DNA of 64,000 nt from NCBI RefSeq assembly GCF_019249295.1, contig NZ_JAESDH010000007.1, positions 1 through 64,000 of the forward strand, given 5' to 3'. The translations under genes and the position numbers were made by a program. The notes under the pieces are model-generated. The model was not told the DNA's origin. It made no database searches and saw nothing but the letters and a program-made list of their open reading frames with translations. This document shows positions 17,260 to 30,974 of the stretch, in pieces (positions within the stretch are counted from its first letter, which is position 1; every line of letters begins with the position of its first letter). Source of the stretch: Alteromonas antoniana. GTDB taxonomy: Bacteria; Pseudomonadota; Gammaproteobacteria; Enterobacterales; Alteromonadaceae.

Positions 17260-17676
17260 ATGACAGAACAAACACAACAGCCCATGACACAGGAGCAGCG
17301 TGAGGAATGGGTTAAAGCGCAATTTCAACGCGCGAATAAACATCTTGCTGAAAATGGTGTGCTTTTCCATTCTGTAGTGACAGAAGAAAGCCGCTACCTG
17401 GTGCCTTTTGTGGCGGTCTGGAAATTGAAAGCGCTGGATGAAAAATTCTATTGGGTAATGAGCGGCGATCTACCTGCTGACTATACCCTTTATGAAAATG
17501 CATCGAATGCCCGCGAAGCCATTAAGTACTTTTCTATGCAGTGGCAACTAAAGGCCGAAAACATCCGTCAGTCGGGTACGCAGGATAAAACGCAGCTTGA
17601 ATTTGCCGGTTTGTTGCAGGCGCGGGCTGAAAACCTTTTCAACATGCAGGCTGCTGAACAGCTCTGGAAAGACTAA
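17260..17676 (+). CDS. DUF4826 family protein
   Basis: The 138-residue soluble protein matches my memory of DUF4826, found in Alteromonadales and relatives: EEWVKAQFQRANKHLAE at the start, then SRYLVPFVAVWKLK, FYWVMSGDLPADY and the segment AREAIKYFSMQWQLKAENI. No catalytic motif or signal peptide is evident. It lies 12 bp downstream of ydiJ and is probably cotranscribed with it. Function unknown. Confidence 0.8.
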   Translation: MTEQTQQPMTQEQREEWVKAQFQRANKHLAENGVLFHSVVTEESRYLVPFVAVWKLKALDEKFYWVMSGDLPADYTLYENASNAREAIKYFSMQWQLKAENIRQSGTQDKTQLEFAGLLQARAENLFNMQAAEQLWKD

Positions 17677-17812
17677 GTGGTCACTGCTTAAGCCGCTTTG
17701 GCGATAGTTTTAGGCATAAAATATTACGCCTTAACCACGGTGCTGCGTTTGCGATTTGCGATGGCATGCCGTGGTAGTTATCTACGCCAGAACCGTGTGC
17801 AGCGCCTTAATG

Positions 17813-17849
17813 AAAAAAGGTACAGTCCTTGTTGACTGTACCTTTTTTT
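17813..17849. terminator. Bidirectional terminator between DUF4826 and GNAT genes
   Basis: AAAAAAGGTACAGTC and its exact complement surround a six-base loop, so each strand ends in a T tract. It serves both converging genes. Confidence 0.92.
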
Positions 17850-17851
17850 AG

Positions 17852-18310
17852 TTAGTGCATATGCGTAACGTCGGGAAGCGTAAACTGGTTAACATCGCAC
17901 GCCATTTTCTGGCGTGGTATGCCAGCTTCCATAAAAGCAGGCCCGTCGGGCGTAAAACCCAGTTTCTCGTGGTAATTCACGCTGTCTAAATCACAGCTGA
18001 CATGTAACACGGGAACATCGTGCGTTTTAGCGAGGCCAACAAGCGCATTAAAAAGCCGCTTGTACATCTGCAAAGAGCGATACTGACGCTTTACCGCCAC
18101 TCGCCCGATTTCGCCATGCTGGGTCAGCCTGCCTGTCGCTACCGGGGCATCGCCAGGGCCAATAATCAGAACATGAAACGCCGAATCATCATGTTCATCA
18201 AATTCAGCTTCTCTGGGTAACCGCCACTCGAGCACAAATACGTGCTCACGCAATTTTTCGAGTCGATCTCTACCTGTCATCCAATCGACGTTTTCAACAC
18301 GAAACGTCAT
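17852..18310 (-). CDS. GNAT-family N-acetyltransferase
   Basis: The 152-residue product is a single GNAT domain. It has VFVLEWRLPREAEFDEHD in the N-terminal part, VATGRLTQHGEIGRVAVKRQYR with the acetyl-CoA pyrophosphate-binding region, and a C-terminal strand-helix CDLDSVNYHEKLGF typical of the fold. The layout resembles the ElaA/YjcF-like subgroup. The acceptor cannot be deduced. It is 59 bp downstream of roxA on the same strand and might belong to that transcription unit. Confidence 0.83.
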   Translation of the reverse strand: MTFRVENVDWMTGRDRLEKLREHVFVLEWRLPREAEFDEHDDSAFHVLIIGPGDAPVATGRLTQHGEIGRVAVKRQYRSLQMYKRLFNALVGLAKTHDVPVLHVSCDLDSVNYHEKLGFTPDGPAFMEAGIPRQKMACDVNQFTLPDVTHMH

Positions 18311-18369
18311 TTGTTCACCATTTTCAGAGCATTGGAGTTTGCGTAAAAATTAACAGTGAAATAACACTG

Positions 18370-19494
18370 TTACGTATCCATACGCTCCCAGTATCCCTTA
18401 TTGATCAGTATAGTCATGATATCGATAAACGCCAAGGTACCCAAAGACTGCATCCAGGCGGCGTTGACCGGCTGTCCCTTCAGTATCAATTCAACCGGTT
18501 CCCGATCGCTCGGTGAGGCGGCGAACTGCTCACCGTTCACGTAAAAGATGAAGCTGTCAGCAGGTTGTTTTTGCGGGTATATCGGGTGACAACCACTGGC
18601 CAGTCCAAACGTTGCACCATTCACTAGCTCGTGGCGCAACGCCTCTGGAGTCAGTAACGAATCTGGCAGGTTGTAAGGTAACTGCTGGTCAGACAAAAAC
18701 CGCATCAGATTATCGTCAAACTCCGGGCTTGATAGCTGAGAAAGTAAAAGCTCCTTTAGTGAGGAAATTTCAGACTCGTTTACTATGGCCGGGTGAGAAC
18801 GCATTGCTAGTTCCGGATCAGAATAGCGTTTTCCAATTAGATCGCCACCAATTAACCCTTCGGTCAACTGTTGTGCCAGCAGCGCCGTATCCGGTGCCCG
18901 GAAGCCGATGGAGTAGGTGAGGCAATCTGACTCTGCTATACCGTCATGCGGCCAGCCGGGCGGTATATACAGCACATCGCCGGGGTGTAGCGTGAAGGTT
19001 TTCCAGGTTGGGAATGACTGCAGTTGTCTGAGGTTAGGGTGCGGGAAGTGCTCGGTGTACTGGCCCGGCTCTCCCACACGCCATTGACGACTGCCTTTGC
19101 CCTGAATGAGAAAGACATCGTACTGGTCTTCATGCGGACCAACCCCTGCGCCTTGATTGGCAAAGCTGATCATGACATCGTCCATGCGCCAGTAGGGAAT
19201 AAAGTCAAATGCGTTCATTAAGTCACTGACTTCAGGTATGTAGCGGTCTACAGCCTGAACCAGTAAAGTCCACTGGCCCCGGCACGCGTCCTCAAAGGAC
19301 GCGATAGGGCCATGTGTTACGTGCCAATGATTATCTGCATACGCAATAATACGGCTATCAATGTCTTCTTCCTGTGCCAGCCCTGCCAGATCATGCTCAT
19401 CGATGGGATCTTCAAAATCTGGGAAAAAACTGCGTAACACAACGGGGCTTTTTTGCCAGTGCTGTGACAAAAACTGCGAGGGGGAAAACGTCAT
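18370..19494 (-). CDS. roxA: Ribosomal protein uL16 arginine 3-hydroxylase, RoxA (YcfD)
   Basis: RoxA is an Fe(II)/2-oxoglutarate oxygenase that hydroxylates an arginine of ribosomal protein L16. The 374-residue product has the JmjC-type core GAGVGPHEDQYDVFLIQGKG with the metal ligands His121 and Asp123, and the distal His183 in LYIPPGWPHDGIAE, followed by TYSIGFRAP. E. coli RoxA is 373 residues. The gene begins four bases after the cyclase stop, so the two are in one operon and may be translationally coupled. In E. coli roxA follows phoPQ downstream of purB. Confidence 0.94.
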   Translation of the reverse strand: MTFSPSQFLSQHWQKSPVVLRSFFPDFEDPIDEHDLAGLAQEEDIDSRIIAYADNHWHVTHGPIASFEDACRGQWTLLVQAVDRYIPEVSDLMNAFDFIPYWRMDDVMISFANQGAGVGPHEDQYDVFLIQGKGSRQWRVGEPGQYTEHFPHPNLRQLQSFPTWKTFTLHPGDVLYIPPGWPHDGIAESDCLTYSIGFRAPDTALLAQQLTEGLIGGDLIGKRYSDPELAMRSHPAIVNESEISSLKELLLSQLSSPEFDDNLMRFLSDQQLPYNLPDSLLTPEALRHELVNGATFGLASGCHPIYPQKQPADSFIFYVNGEQFAASPSDREPVELILKGQPVNAAWMQSLGTLAFIDIMTILINKGYWERMDT

Positions 19495-19498
19495 GACT

Positions 19499-20770
19499 CT
19501 ACTCTGTTGAAAATTCGCCTCGCATTATGGCGTGAGACCGTCCCGGCTTCAATTCTGTATTCAGATGTCGTGTATCTACTGCCTGATTTGTGGTGAACCG
19601 CAGGGCGTATCCCGGCCCGTCAGGTAGTGCCACTCCCTTACGGCATGTCACCTGATTTTTAGAAGCAGACAGCGCTTCGTAAAATTGCGGACAGGCTGTA
19701 ATAAAACCAGGAGGACTGATTTGCTCCAGTAACGAGGCCAGATTGACGGTGCGACCCCATATATCGAATGCCGGCCGTTGCAGGCCTATCATGCCACCGC
19801 GCACCGGCCCCAAGGCAATGCCGATGCGTAACTCTACGCCGATGGAAAACTCGCTGGTCACCTGACAAAAGTCCTGACTGATCTGACGAGCATAACGCAG
19901 CATATCCTCTGCAACATCACAATGTTGATTTTCACGGGACGTAAAGGCACCGGATAGTGCAGCCATATATTCATCGCCGTTCGTTTTGATGCGGCAAATA
20001 CCCATCAGCTGGGCTCGCTGATCAAAACGCTGATAGAGGGCGTTAAGCACACACACTATGTCTTCGTCATCCAGTTTTGTTGTCAGGCTTTTATAGCCCG
20101 CCATGTCGGCAAATAACACGGCACAGGAATCAATAGGAAAGGTTTCTCCCGATGACATACTTTGCGCAGGTGAACATGCGACCGGGGGCAGAAGCTGTTG
20201 CAATCGTTCCTGCATTTGTCGCTGAGAAGCAAGCATGTGTAGCCATCGGCGCTTACTGTGGATATCAAGGGTATAAAGGATAAGCAGGCTTGCACAGGCG
20301 AGTGTAATGGTATTGCTGACATGCACAGCCAGCTCCAGACCAGATGAGCTCGTAAAACTCTGCAGGTTCAGCGCAATGAACATCAACGCAAACGCCGCAG
20401 CCCACATTCTCTGACTTTTTAATTCTTTTCGTCGGAAGAAAAAGCCGCAGGTCACTGTACCAAGCAATAAGAAGTAGGGAATGCCGGGTTGCTGCCAGAT
20501 AATTGCAGCCAGCGATACAAAACTCATAAAGCCAAAAAGCATTATCCGCCTTGCATTATAGAATTGCTGACGTGAGCACATACGCACAACTATCGCAATA
20601 ACGGCGATGTGGATTACGATATTGAGTAATGCAAAAGCGGGACCTTGTCTAAAATGCCACAGGCCAAAAGGGAGTTGTAAAATCAAACAAGCCAGTAACA
20701 ACTTGCTTGTCTGATAAAGCTGCGTTAGCAGGTGCTTTTCGCTGCCAGATAACGCAGGTAAGGTGTGCAT
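19499..20770 (-). CDS. Membrane-bound class III nucleotidyl cyclase, catalytic arginine replaced
   Basis: The first 170 residues carry about five or six membrane helices with no recognised ligand domain. After a linker (172-210) comes a class III cyclase domain: metal aspartates Asp222 (CAVLFADMAGYKSLT) and Asp266 (IKTNGDEYMAA), the adenine-selecting pair Lys262 and Asp336 (FDIWGRTVN), and Asn343. The transition-state arginine, expected four residues after that Asn in the pattern VNxAxR, is Leu347 (VNLASLLE). The protein could therefore be a weak cyclase, use Arg340, pair with another subunit, or act as a cNMP-independent sensor. It shares an operon with roxA. Its Shine-Dalgarno GGAGG is inside a hairpin. 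Confidence 0.88.
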   Translation of the reverse strand: MHTLPALSGSEKHLLTQLYQTSKLLLACLILQLPFGLWHFRQGPAFALLNIVIHIAVIAIVVRMCSRQQFYNARRIMLFGFMSFVSLAAIIWQQPGIPYFLLLGTVTCGFFFRRKELKSQRMWAAAFALMFIALNLQSFTSSSGLELAVHVSNTITLACASLLILYTLDIHSKRRWLHMLASQRQMQERLQQLLPPVACSPAQSMSSGETFPIDSCAVLFADMAGYKSLTTKLDDEDIVCVLNALYQRFDQRAQLMGICRIKTNGDEYMAALSGAFTSRENQHCDVAEDMLRYARQISQDFCQVTSEFSIGVELRIGIALGPVRGGMIGLQRPAFDIWGRTVNLASLLEQISPPGFITACPQFYEALSASKNQVTCRKGVALPDGPGYALRFTTNQAVDTRHLNTELKPGRSHAIMRGEFSTE

Positions 20771-20776
20771 GTGTTC

Positions 20777-20812
20777 CTCCGGGGATAGGTCAAACCTGAC
20801 ATGTCCCCGGAG
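20777..20812 (-). promoter_or_regulatory. Hairpin covering the cyclase ribosome binding site
   Basis: On the minus strand CTCCGGGGA pairs with TCCCCGGAG, and an inner GTCA/TGAC stem with a GGTT loop caps it. Four of five bases of the Shine-Dalgarno GGAGG, five bases before the ATG, are in the outer stem. No T tract follows, so it is not an intrinsic terminator. It lies between the purB stop and the cyclase start. Confidence 0.75.
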
Positions 20813-20824
20813 TGTAAACCGGTT

Positions 20825-22841
<2,017 letters not shown>

Positions 22842-22842
<1 letters not shown>

Positions 22843-23951
22843 CAGCGGATATAACTCTCAATAATGCCGCCACCCAGGCAGACTTCTTCCTGATAGAATA
22901 CCGCGGATTGTCCGGGGGTAACCGCTTTTTGCGGCTCGTCAAATATGACCTCAACCTGATCATCACCTACCGGCGTGATTGTGCAGGGAATATCAGCCTG
23001 ACGATAACGGGTTTTCACAGCCGCACGAACAGGCGTGTTCAGCGGCTGTCGGTCAACCCAGTGAAGCTGTTTTGCGATCAGGCCTTTTGAGTACAAACGG
23101 GGGTGGTCAGCACCCTGGCCAACAATTAATACATTGCGTTCTACATCTTTGTCTACCACATACCAAGGATCGTCACCGAAATCTGCAAGTCCGCCGATAT
23201 GCAAGCCTTTGCGCTGCCCTAGGGTGTGATACATCAAACCTTCGTGCTTGCCAATCTCTTCGCCTTCTGCGGTTTCGATAACTCCAGGCTGGGCTGGCAA
23301 GTACTGTGACAAAAAGTCTTTGAACTTACGCTCGCCAATAAAGCAGATACCGGTAGAGTCCTTCTTGTCGTGAGTAACCAATCCCTGATCTTCCGCGATT
23401 TTCCGCACCAGGGGCTTTTCCAGCTCACCGACAGGAAACAGAGTTTTGGCAATATGTTCCTCGCCAAGTGTATAAAGGAAATAACTCTGATCTTTATTGT
23501 TGTCCAGGCCGCGTAACATTTGCCAGTGGTCGTTCTGATGGCGACGACGGACATAGTGCCCCGTAGCAATATAATCTGCACCCAGGTCTTCTGCTGCAAA
23601 CTCAAGAAACGCTTTGAATTTGATTTCTTTGTTGCACATGATGTCAGGATTTGGGGTGCGACCGGCTTTGTATTCTTCGAGGAAGTATTCGAATACGTTG
23701 TCCCAGTATTCTGCCGCGAAATTTATAGTGTGTAACTCAATGCCAAGCTTATCAGCCACTGCCTGCGCGTCTTTCAGGTCCTCTGCCGCAGCACAGTATT
23801 CATCATTATCGTCCTCTTCCCAGTTTTTCATAAACAGGCCCTCTACCTGATAGCCCTGTTCTTTTAACAGGTAGGCAGAGACAGAAGAATCGACACCGCC
23901 GGACATGCCGACTATGACTTTTTTCGTTGCAGGAGAAGCTGTTTCAGACAC
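22842..23951 (-). CDS. mnmA: tRNA-specific 2-thiouridylase MnmA
   Basis: MnmA puts sulfur on uridine 34 of tRNAs for Lys, Glu and Gln. The 369-residue product has the PP-loop [15 protein letters not shown] near residue 14, the first catalytic cysteine in [14 protein letters not shown], and the second in [12 protein letters not shown], plus the C-terminal beta barrel with [10 protein letters not shown]. It heads the mnmA-hflD-purB unit. E. coli has nudJ just upstream; here a 239-bp gap without a gene lies there. Confidence 0.96.
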
Positions 23952-24119
23952 CGTTTGCTCGACACTCGCTGGTTGGTTACTTTAGGGTCGCGGATTTTAG
24001 CAGAATAATTCCGGAGTTTCACGATTAATGCGGCTATGAGATATGCCAATTGTGATGGGGAAACGAAATTTGATCTGCGCGGCAGTTACTGCTGCAAGGC
24101 CAGTGGGGAGTCAGCCTTC

Positions 24120-24153
24120 CTGTTGCCTTTCACAGCACGCGTAAAGGCAACAG
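24120..24153. other. Perfect 11-bp hairpin between rluE and mnmA
   Basis: CTGTTGCCTTT and AAAGGCAACAG form an exact inverted repeat around 12 bases. There is no T tract on either strand, so it is not a classical terminator. It sits downstream of rluE and upstream of mnmA, both leftward, and could stabilise the rluE transcript end or mark a processing site. Confidence 0.6.
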
Positions 24154-24190
24154 AGTAAAAGGCATAGCTGGCGAGCTGCGGTATGACTGT

Positions 24191-24733
24191 TTACTGCTCG
24201 AAGGCCAGATAGCCGCCGTTGTCGATGCCGTCAATCGTCCAGTTACCCACGCGATAGCGAATCAGCCTCAGGGTAGGGTAGCCAACATGCGCGGTCATCC
24301 GCCTGACCTGGCGGTTGCGTCCCTCAGTGATGGTGATGGCTAACCAGGAAGTGGGGATCTGTTGTCGATATCTTACTGGGGGAGTACGGGGCCAGACGGC
24401 TGGTGGTGCCATCCGCTTCACTTTTGCCGGTTGCGTCATACCGTCTTTCAGTTCAACACCTTCACGAAGCGCATTAATGGCGTCATCTGTGGGCTCGCCC
24501 TCTACCTGTACCCAATAGGTTTTGCTGGTTTTCGCATCCGGATTCGCCAGTTTGTGCTGTAATTTGCCGTTATTGGTCAGTACCAGTAAGCCTTCCGAGT
24601 CGCGGTCTAACCTTCCGGCAGCATAGACATCAGGAATATCGATAAAATCCTTCAGGGTTTTGCGCCCGTCAGCATCAGTGAACTGAGATAGCACCTGAAA
24701 CGGTTTGTTAAACAACACTACGGTAGAAGACAT
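24191..24733 (-). CDS. rluE: 23S rRNA pseudouridine(2457) synthase RluE
   Basis: A 180-residue member of the RsuA/RluB/RluE pseudouridine synthase group without an S4 domain. The catalytic aspartate is Asp43 in [19 protein letters not shown]; other motifs are [12 protein letters not shown] at the start and [17 protein letters not shown], then [12 protein letters not shown]. The size and lack of S4 suggest RluE. The ATG at 24733 is chosen because the upstream open extension has no family similarity. It is divergent from icd, as in E. coli. Confidence 0.93.
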   Translation of the reverse strand: MSSTVVLFNKPFQVLSQFTDADGRKTLKDFIDIPDVYAAGRLDRDSEGLLVLTNNGKLQHKLANPDAKTSKTYWVQVEGEPTDDAINALREGVELKDGMTQPAKVKRMAPPAVWPRTPPVRYRQQIPTSWLAITITEGRNRQVRRMTAHVGYPTLRLIRYRVGNWTIDGIDNGGYLAFEQ

Positions 24734-27368
<2,635 letters not shown>

Positions 27369-27384
27369 TGACGCAGATGGAAAT

Positions 27385-27416
27385 AAAAAGCCCGACATGA
27401 TGTCGGGCTTTTTTTT
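27385..27416 (+). terminator. icd terminator
   Basis: AAAAAGCCCGACA and its complement around TGA, followed by a run of T. Confidence 0.92.
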
Positions 27417-27480
27417 GACTTTCTTACGCTGCTTGTTTGCGAGACAGTGACGGGAAAAGCAACAAGACCGGCTAAGTCAT

Positions 27481-27519
27481 AAAAAAGGCCCATTACCGAC
27501 CGCCATACAGTAATAGACC
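27481..27519 (-). terminator. cspD terminator
   Basis: On the minus strand GGTCTATTAC pairs along ten positions (two G-T pairs) with GTAATGGGCC, followed by six T residues. It lies about 30 bp past the cspD stop. Confidence 0.75.
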
Positions 27520-27548
27520 CTTTTGTTGATTCGATAAATTATTTCGAA

Positions 27549-27767
27549 TTAACGTTCCGGTTCGTCTACAAATCCGATGTTTTCCGCATGAAGACCTTTA
27601 GGCCCTTGCTGGACGTCAAAAGTGACCTCCTGACCTGCTTTTAGCGAACGATAACCATCCATCTGAATTGTAGAATAGTGAGCGAAGATATCTTCACCAC
27701 CATCTTCAGGAACGATAAATCCGAAACCTTTTGCGTTGTTAAACCACTTTACTTTGCCAACCGCCAT
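27549..27767 (-). CDS. cspD: Cold-shock-like protein CspD
   Basis: The 72-residue product is a single cold-shock domain with the RNP motifs KGFGFIVP and DIFAHYSTI, and the CspD-like GYRSLKAGQEVTFDVQQGPKG. In E. coli CspD is a stationary-phase protein that inhibits DNA replication. AAGAGGAAG precedes the ATG. It is divergent from clpS, the usual arrangement in gammaproteobacteria, which supports CspD over other Csp paralogues. Confidence 0.93.
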   Translation of the reverse strand: MAVGKVKWFNNAKGFGFIVPEDGGEDIFAHYSTIQMDGYRSLKAGQEVTFDVQQGPKGLHAENIGFVDEPER

Positions 27768-27970
27768 ACTTCGACTTCCTCTTAATCCTTGAACTCACAC
27801 TTGTATGCCCCCACAATAGAAATTGAGAGCACAATGGTCATGTGCGTCACTTCACAGAACCATAGTCAAACTGTAGATTTTTTAACCATCCCATGTCAAG
27901 GGTATTTTCGTAAATTAATTAATTAGCAAAAATTCCGCGACATTGCTGGCGAAGGCACTATCATTAAATT

Positions 27971-28291
27971 ATGAGCAAAGACAACGCAATCAGTATCGAG
28001 AAGGAAAAACAGATTGATGCGGTGCGCAAAAAAACGCAACCGCCCCCGATGTATAAAGTGTTGTTAAATAATGACGACTACACGCCAATGGATTTTGTGG
28101 TCGAAGTACTCATGCATTTTTTCAATTTGGATGCTGAGAAGGCCAATCAGATTATGCTCACCGTTCATTATCAGGGAAAGGCGGTTTGTGGCATATTTAC
28201 TGCAGAGATTGCAGAAACAAAAGTGATGCAGGTCAATCAGTACGCACGTAAGCATCATCATCCACTTATGTGCACCATGGAGCAGGCGTAG
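27971..28291 (+). CDS. clpS: ClpA adaptor protein ClpS
   Basis: ClpS binds N-degron residues (Leu, Phe, Tyr, Trp) and delivers proteins to ClpAP. The 106-residue product has the family core [21 protein letters not shown], with the Asn-Asp pair that reads the N-terminus, and [20 protein letters not shown]. The charged N-terminal extension (residues 1-30) is typical. clpA follows 27 bp downstream in the same operon. Confidence 0.97.
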   Translation: MSKDNAISIEKEKQIDAVRKKTQPPPMYKVLLNNDDYTPMDFVVEVLMHFFNLDAEKANQIMLTVHYQGKAVCGIFTAEIAETKVMQVNQYARKHHHPLMCTMEQA

Positions 28292-28318
28292 TTGGTAAAC
28301 CACTAGAGGGCGAGCAAT

Positions 28319-30595
28319 ATGTTGAATAAAGAGTTAGAGCAAACGTTAAATGAAGCATTCGTGTTTGCTCGTGAGCACCGCCATGAATTCATGACCGTAG
28401 AGCACCTGCTTCTGGCATTGCTGGACAATTCTGCGGCCCGCGATGCACTGAAAGCGTGCGGCGCGAACATCGATGCGATAAAAAGCGAGCTAATCGAATT
28501 TGTTAAAGACACCACGCCCCTGATCCTTGACGATCAGGCAACAGAACGCGAGACACAGCCTACGCTGGGTTTCCAGCGCGTGCTTCAGCGTGCGGTATTC
28601 CATGTGCAATCATCGGGTAAAGATGAAGTTACCGGCGCGAATGTGTTGGTAGCAATATTTTCCGAGCAGGAATCCCAGGCGGTGTACATTCTTAAGAAAG
28701 CGGATGTCACCCGACTTGATGTCGTAAATTATATCAGTCACGGCGTCAGCAAAATGGATGACGAAGAATCAGCCTCGCCTGAAGCTGCCGAAGAGGGCGC
28801 TGAAGGAGATGAAAACAGCTCCGCGCTGAGCAAGTACGCTACCGACCTGAACAAACATGCACAGGACGGCAAAATCGATCCGCTGATTGGTCGTGACGCT
28901 GAGCTTGAGCGAACCATTCAGATCTTATGCCGCCGCCGTAAAAACAATCCGCTGCTGGTAGGAGAAGCGGGTGTAGGGAAAACCGCGATTGCGGAAGGAC
29001 TTGCTTATCGGATTGTTAATAACGATGTGCCAGAGGTCATTGCTGAAAGCACAGTATATTCGCTGGACTTAGGCGGCCTGCTTGCCGGAACGAAATATCG
29101 CGGCGACTTTGAGAAACGTCTCAAAGCGATTCTTAAAGAGCTGGGTAAAGACAAAGACGCTATTCTGTTTATTGATGAAATTCATACCATCATCGGCGCT
29201 GGTGCAGCATCAGGTGGTGTAATGGATGCATCTAACTTATTGAAGCCAAAATTAAGCAGTGGTGAGCTACGCTGCATCGGTTCTACCACATATCAGGAAT
29301 ATCAGGGCATTTTTGAAAAGGACCGTGCTTTGGCGCGCCGCTTCCAGAAAGTGGATGTTGTAGAGCCAAGCGTTGGCGATACAACCAAGATCCTTCAGGG
29401 CCTGAAATCCCGGTATGAAGAGCATCACAGTGTGCGCTTTACACAAAAAGCGCTGCAGGCAGCGGCAGAGCTGTCGGCGAAGTACATTAATGAGCGACAC
29501 CTGCCAGACAAAGCCATTGATGTGATGGATGAAGCGGGCGCAAGCCAGCGTTTGCTGCCTGTGTCTAAGCGCAAGAAGACCATTAATGTCAGTGACATCG
29601 AGCAAATCATCGCCAAGATGGCGCGTATACCAGAAAAATCTGTATCCGCGTCAGACAAAGAAGTGCTGAAAAACCTGAACCGCAACCTGAAAATGGTGGT
29701 GTTTGGTCAGGATGATGCGATTGAGAATCTCACCGATGCCATTCACTTGTCGCGTTCTGGTCTTGGACAAGAAGAGAAACCGATCGGTAGCTTCCTGTTT
29801 GCAGGACCTACCGGGGTAGGGAAGACCGAAGTCACGCAGCAACTGGCTAAAATTATGGGCGTAGAACTGGTACGTTTCGACATGTCGGAGTACATGGAGC
29901 GTCACGCGGTGAGCCGGCTGATTGGTGCACCTCCGGGTTATGTTGGCTTTGATCAGGGCGGATTGCTTACGGATGCGGTGATAAAGAACCCGTACTCAGT
30001 GGTACTGCTTGATGAGATAGAAAAGGCGCACAGTGATATCTACAACATTTTGCTGCAGGTGATGGATCACGGGACATTAACAGATAATAACGGCCGTAAA
30101 GTCGACTTCCGCAATGTGGTGCTGGTAATGACCACAAACGCAGGCGTACAGGAAACCGTTCGTAAGTCCATTGGCTTTAAGCAACAGGATCACAGCCATG
30201 ATGCGTTGAGTGAAATCAACAAAATATTCTCACCAGAGTTCCGTAACCGTCTGGATTCGATCATCTGGTTCAATCATCTGGATTCGGAAGTGATTCTGCA
30301 GGTAGTCGACAAGTTCATTATCGAGCTTCAGGCGCAGCTGGACGTGAAAGGCGTGTCACTGGAGGTTACCTCCGCTGCGCGTGCGTATCTCGCTGAGAAA
30401 GGCTATGACAAAGCGATGGGCGCACGTCCTATGGCACGGCTTATTAAAAACGAAGTCAAAAAAGAACTTGCTAACGAATTGCTGTTCGGTGAACTGAGCA
30501 AAGGTGGCAATGTGAAGGTTGATTTGGCTGACGATAAGCTGACTTTCAACTACACCGGCGTAAATGAAGAGAAAAAGGAAGCTGAATCGAACTGA
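28319..30595 (+). CDS. clpA: ATP-dependent Clp protease ATPase subunit ClpA
   Basis: ClpA is the hexameric unfoldase that feeds ClpP. The 758-residue product matches E. coli ClpA (758): a double Clp-N domain from MLNKELEQTLNEAFVFARE, first AAA domain with GEAGVGKTAIAEG and DAILFIDEIHTIIGAG, second AAA domain with GPTGVGKTEVTQQLA and VVLLDEIEKAHSDI, and the ClpP-binding loop region followed by the C-terminal MARLIKNEVKKELANELL. clpP is not in the window. It is paired with clpS upstream. Confidence 0.98.
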   Translation: MLNKELEQTLNEAFVFAREHRHEFMTVEHLLLALLDNSAARDALKACGANIDAIKSELIEFVKDTTPLILDDQATERETQPTLGFQRVLQRAVFHVQSSGKDEVTGANVLVAIFSEQESQAVYILKKADVTRLDVVNYISHGVSKMDDEESASPEAAEEGAEGDENSSALSKYATDLNKHAQDGKIDPLIGRDAELERTIQILCRRRKNNPLLVGEAGVGKTAIAEGLAYRIVNNDVPEVIAESTVYSLDLGGLLAGTKYRGDFEKRLKAILKELGKDKDAILFIDEIHTIIGAGAASGGVMDASNLLKPKLSSGELRCIGSTTYQEYQGIFEKDRALARRFQKVDVVEPSVGDTTKILQGLKSRYEEHHSVRFTQKALQAAAELSAKYINERHLPDKAIDVMDEAGASQRLLPVSKRKKTINVSDIEQIIAKMARIPEKSVSASDKEVLKNLNRNLKMVVFGQDDAIENLTDAIHLSRSGLGQEEKPIGSFLFAGPTGVGKTEVTQQLAKIMGVELVRFDMSEYMERHAVSRLIGAPPGYVGFDQGGLLTDAVIKNPYSVVLLDEIEKAHSDIYNILLQVMDHGTLTDNNGRKVDFRNVVLVMTTNAGVQETVRKSIGFKQQDHSHDALSEINKIFSPEFRNRLDSIIWFNHLDSEVILQVVDKFIIELQAQLDVKGVSLEVTSAARAYLAEKGYDKAMGARPMARLIKNEVKKELANELLFGELSKGGNVKVDLADDKLTFNYTGVNEEKKEAESN

Positions 30596-30621
30596 TTCAG
30601 CGTCTCCTGTCATATAAAAAC

Positions 30622-30654
30622 AAAAAAGCCCGATAGCGATATCGGGCTTTTTTT
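30622..30654. terminator. Bidirectional terminator between clpA and infA
   Basis: AAAAAAGCCCGAT and its complement surround a short loop, with T tracts on both strands. It serves the converging clpA and infA genes. Confidence 0.92.
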
Positions 30655-30679
30655 GTAGCGGGGACCGCTTACTGGCGTA

Positions 30680-30907
<228 letters not shown>

Positions 30908-30974
30908 TTACCTCAAATAAGTCAAAATTTTTGCCGCGCAGACATTAACCAATCCGGGCGGCAGTGTAAAGCGT

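Noticed and set aside
17730..17785. Inverted repeat CCACGG with CCGTGG in the DUF4826/GNAT gap
   Set aside because: The arms are short and the loop long; the clear terminator next to it explains the region better.
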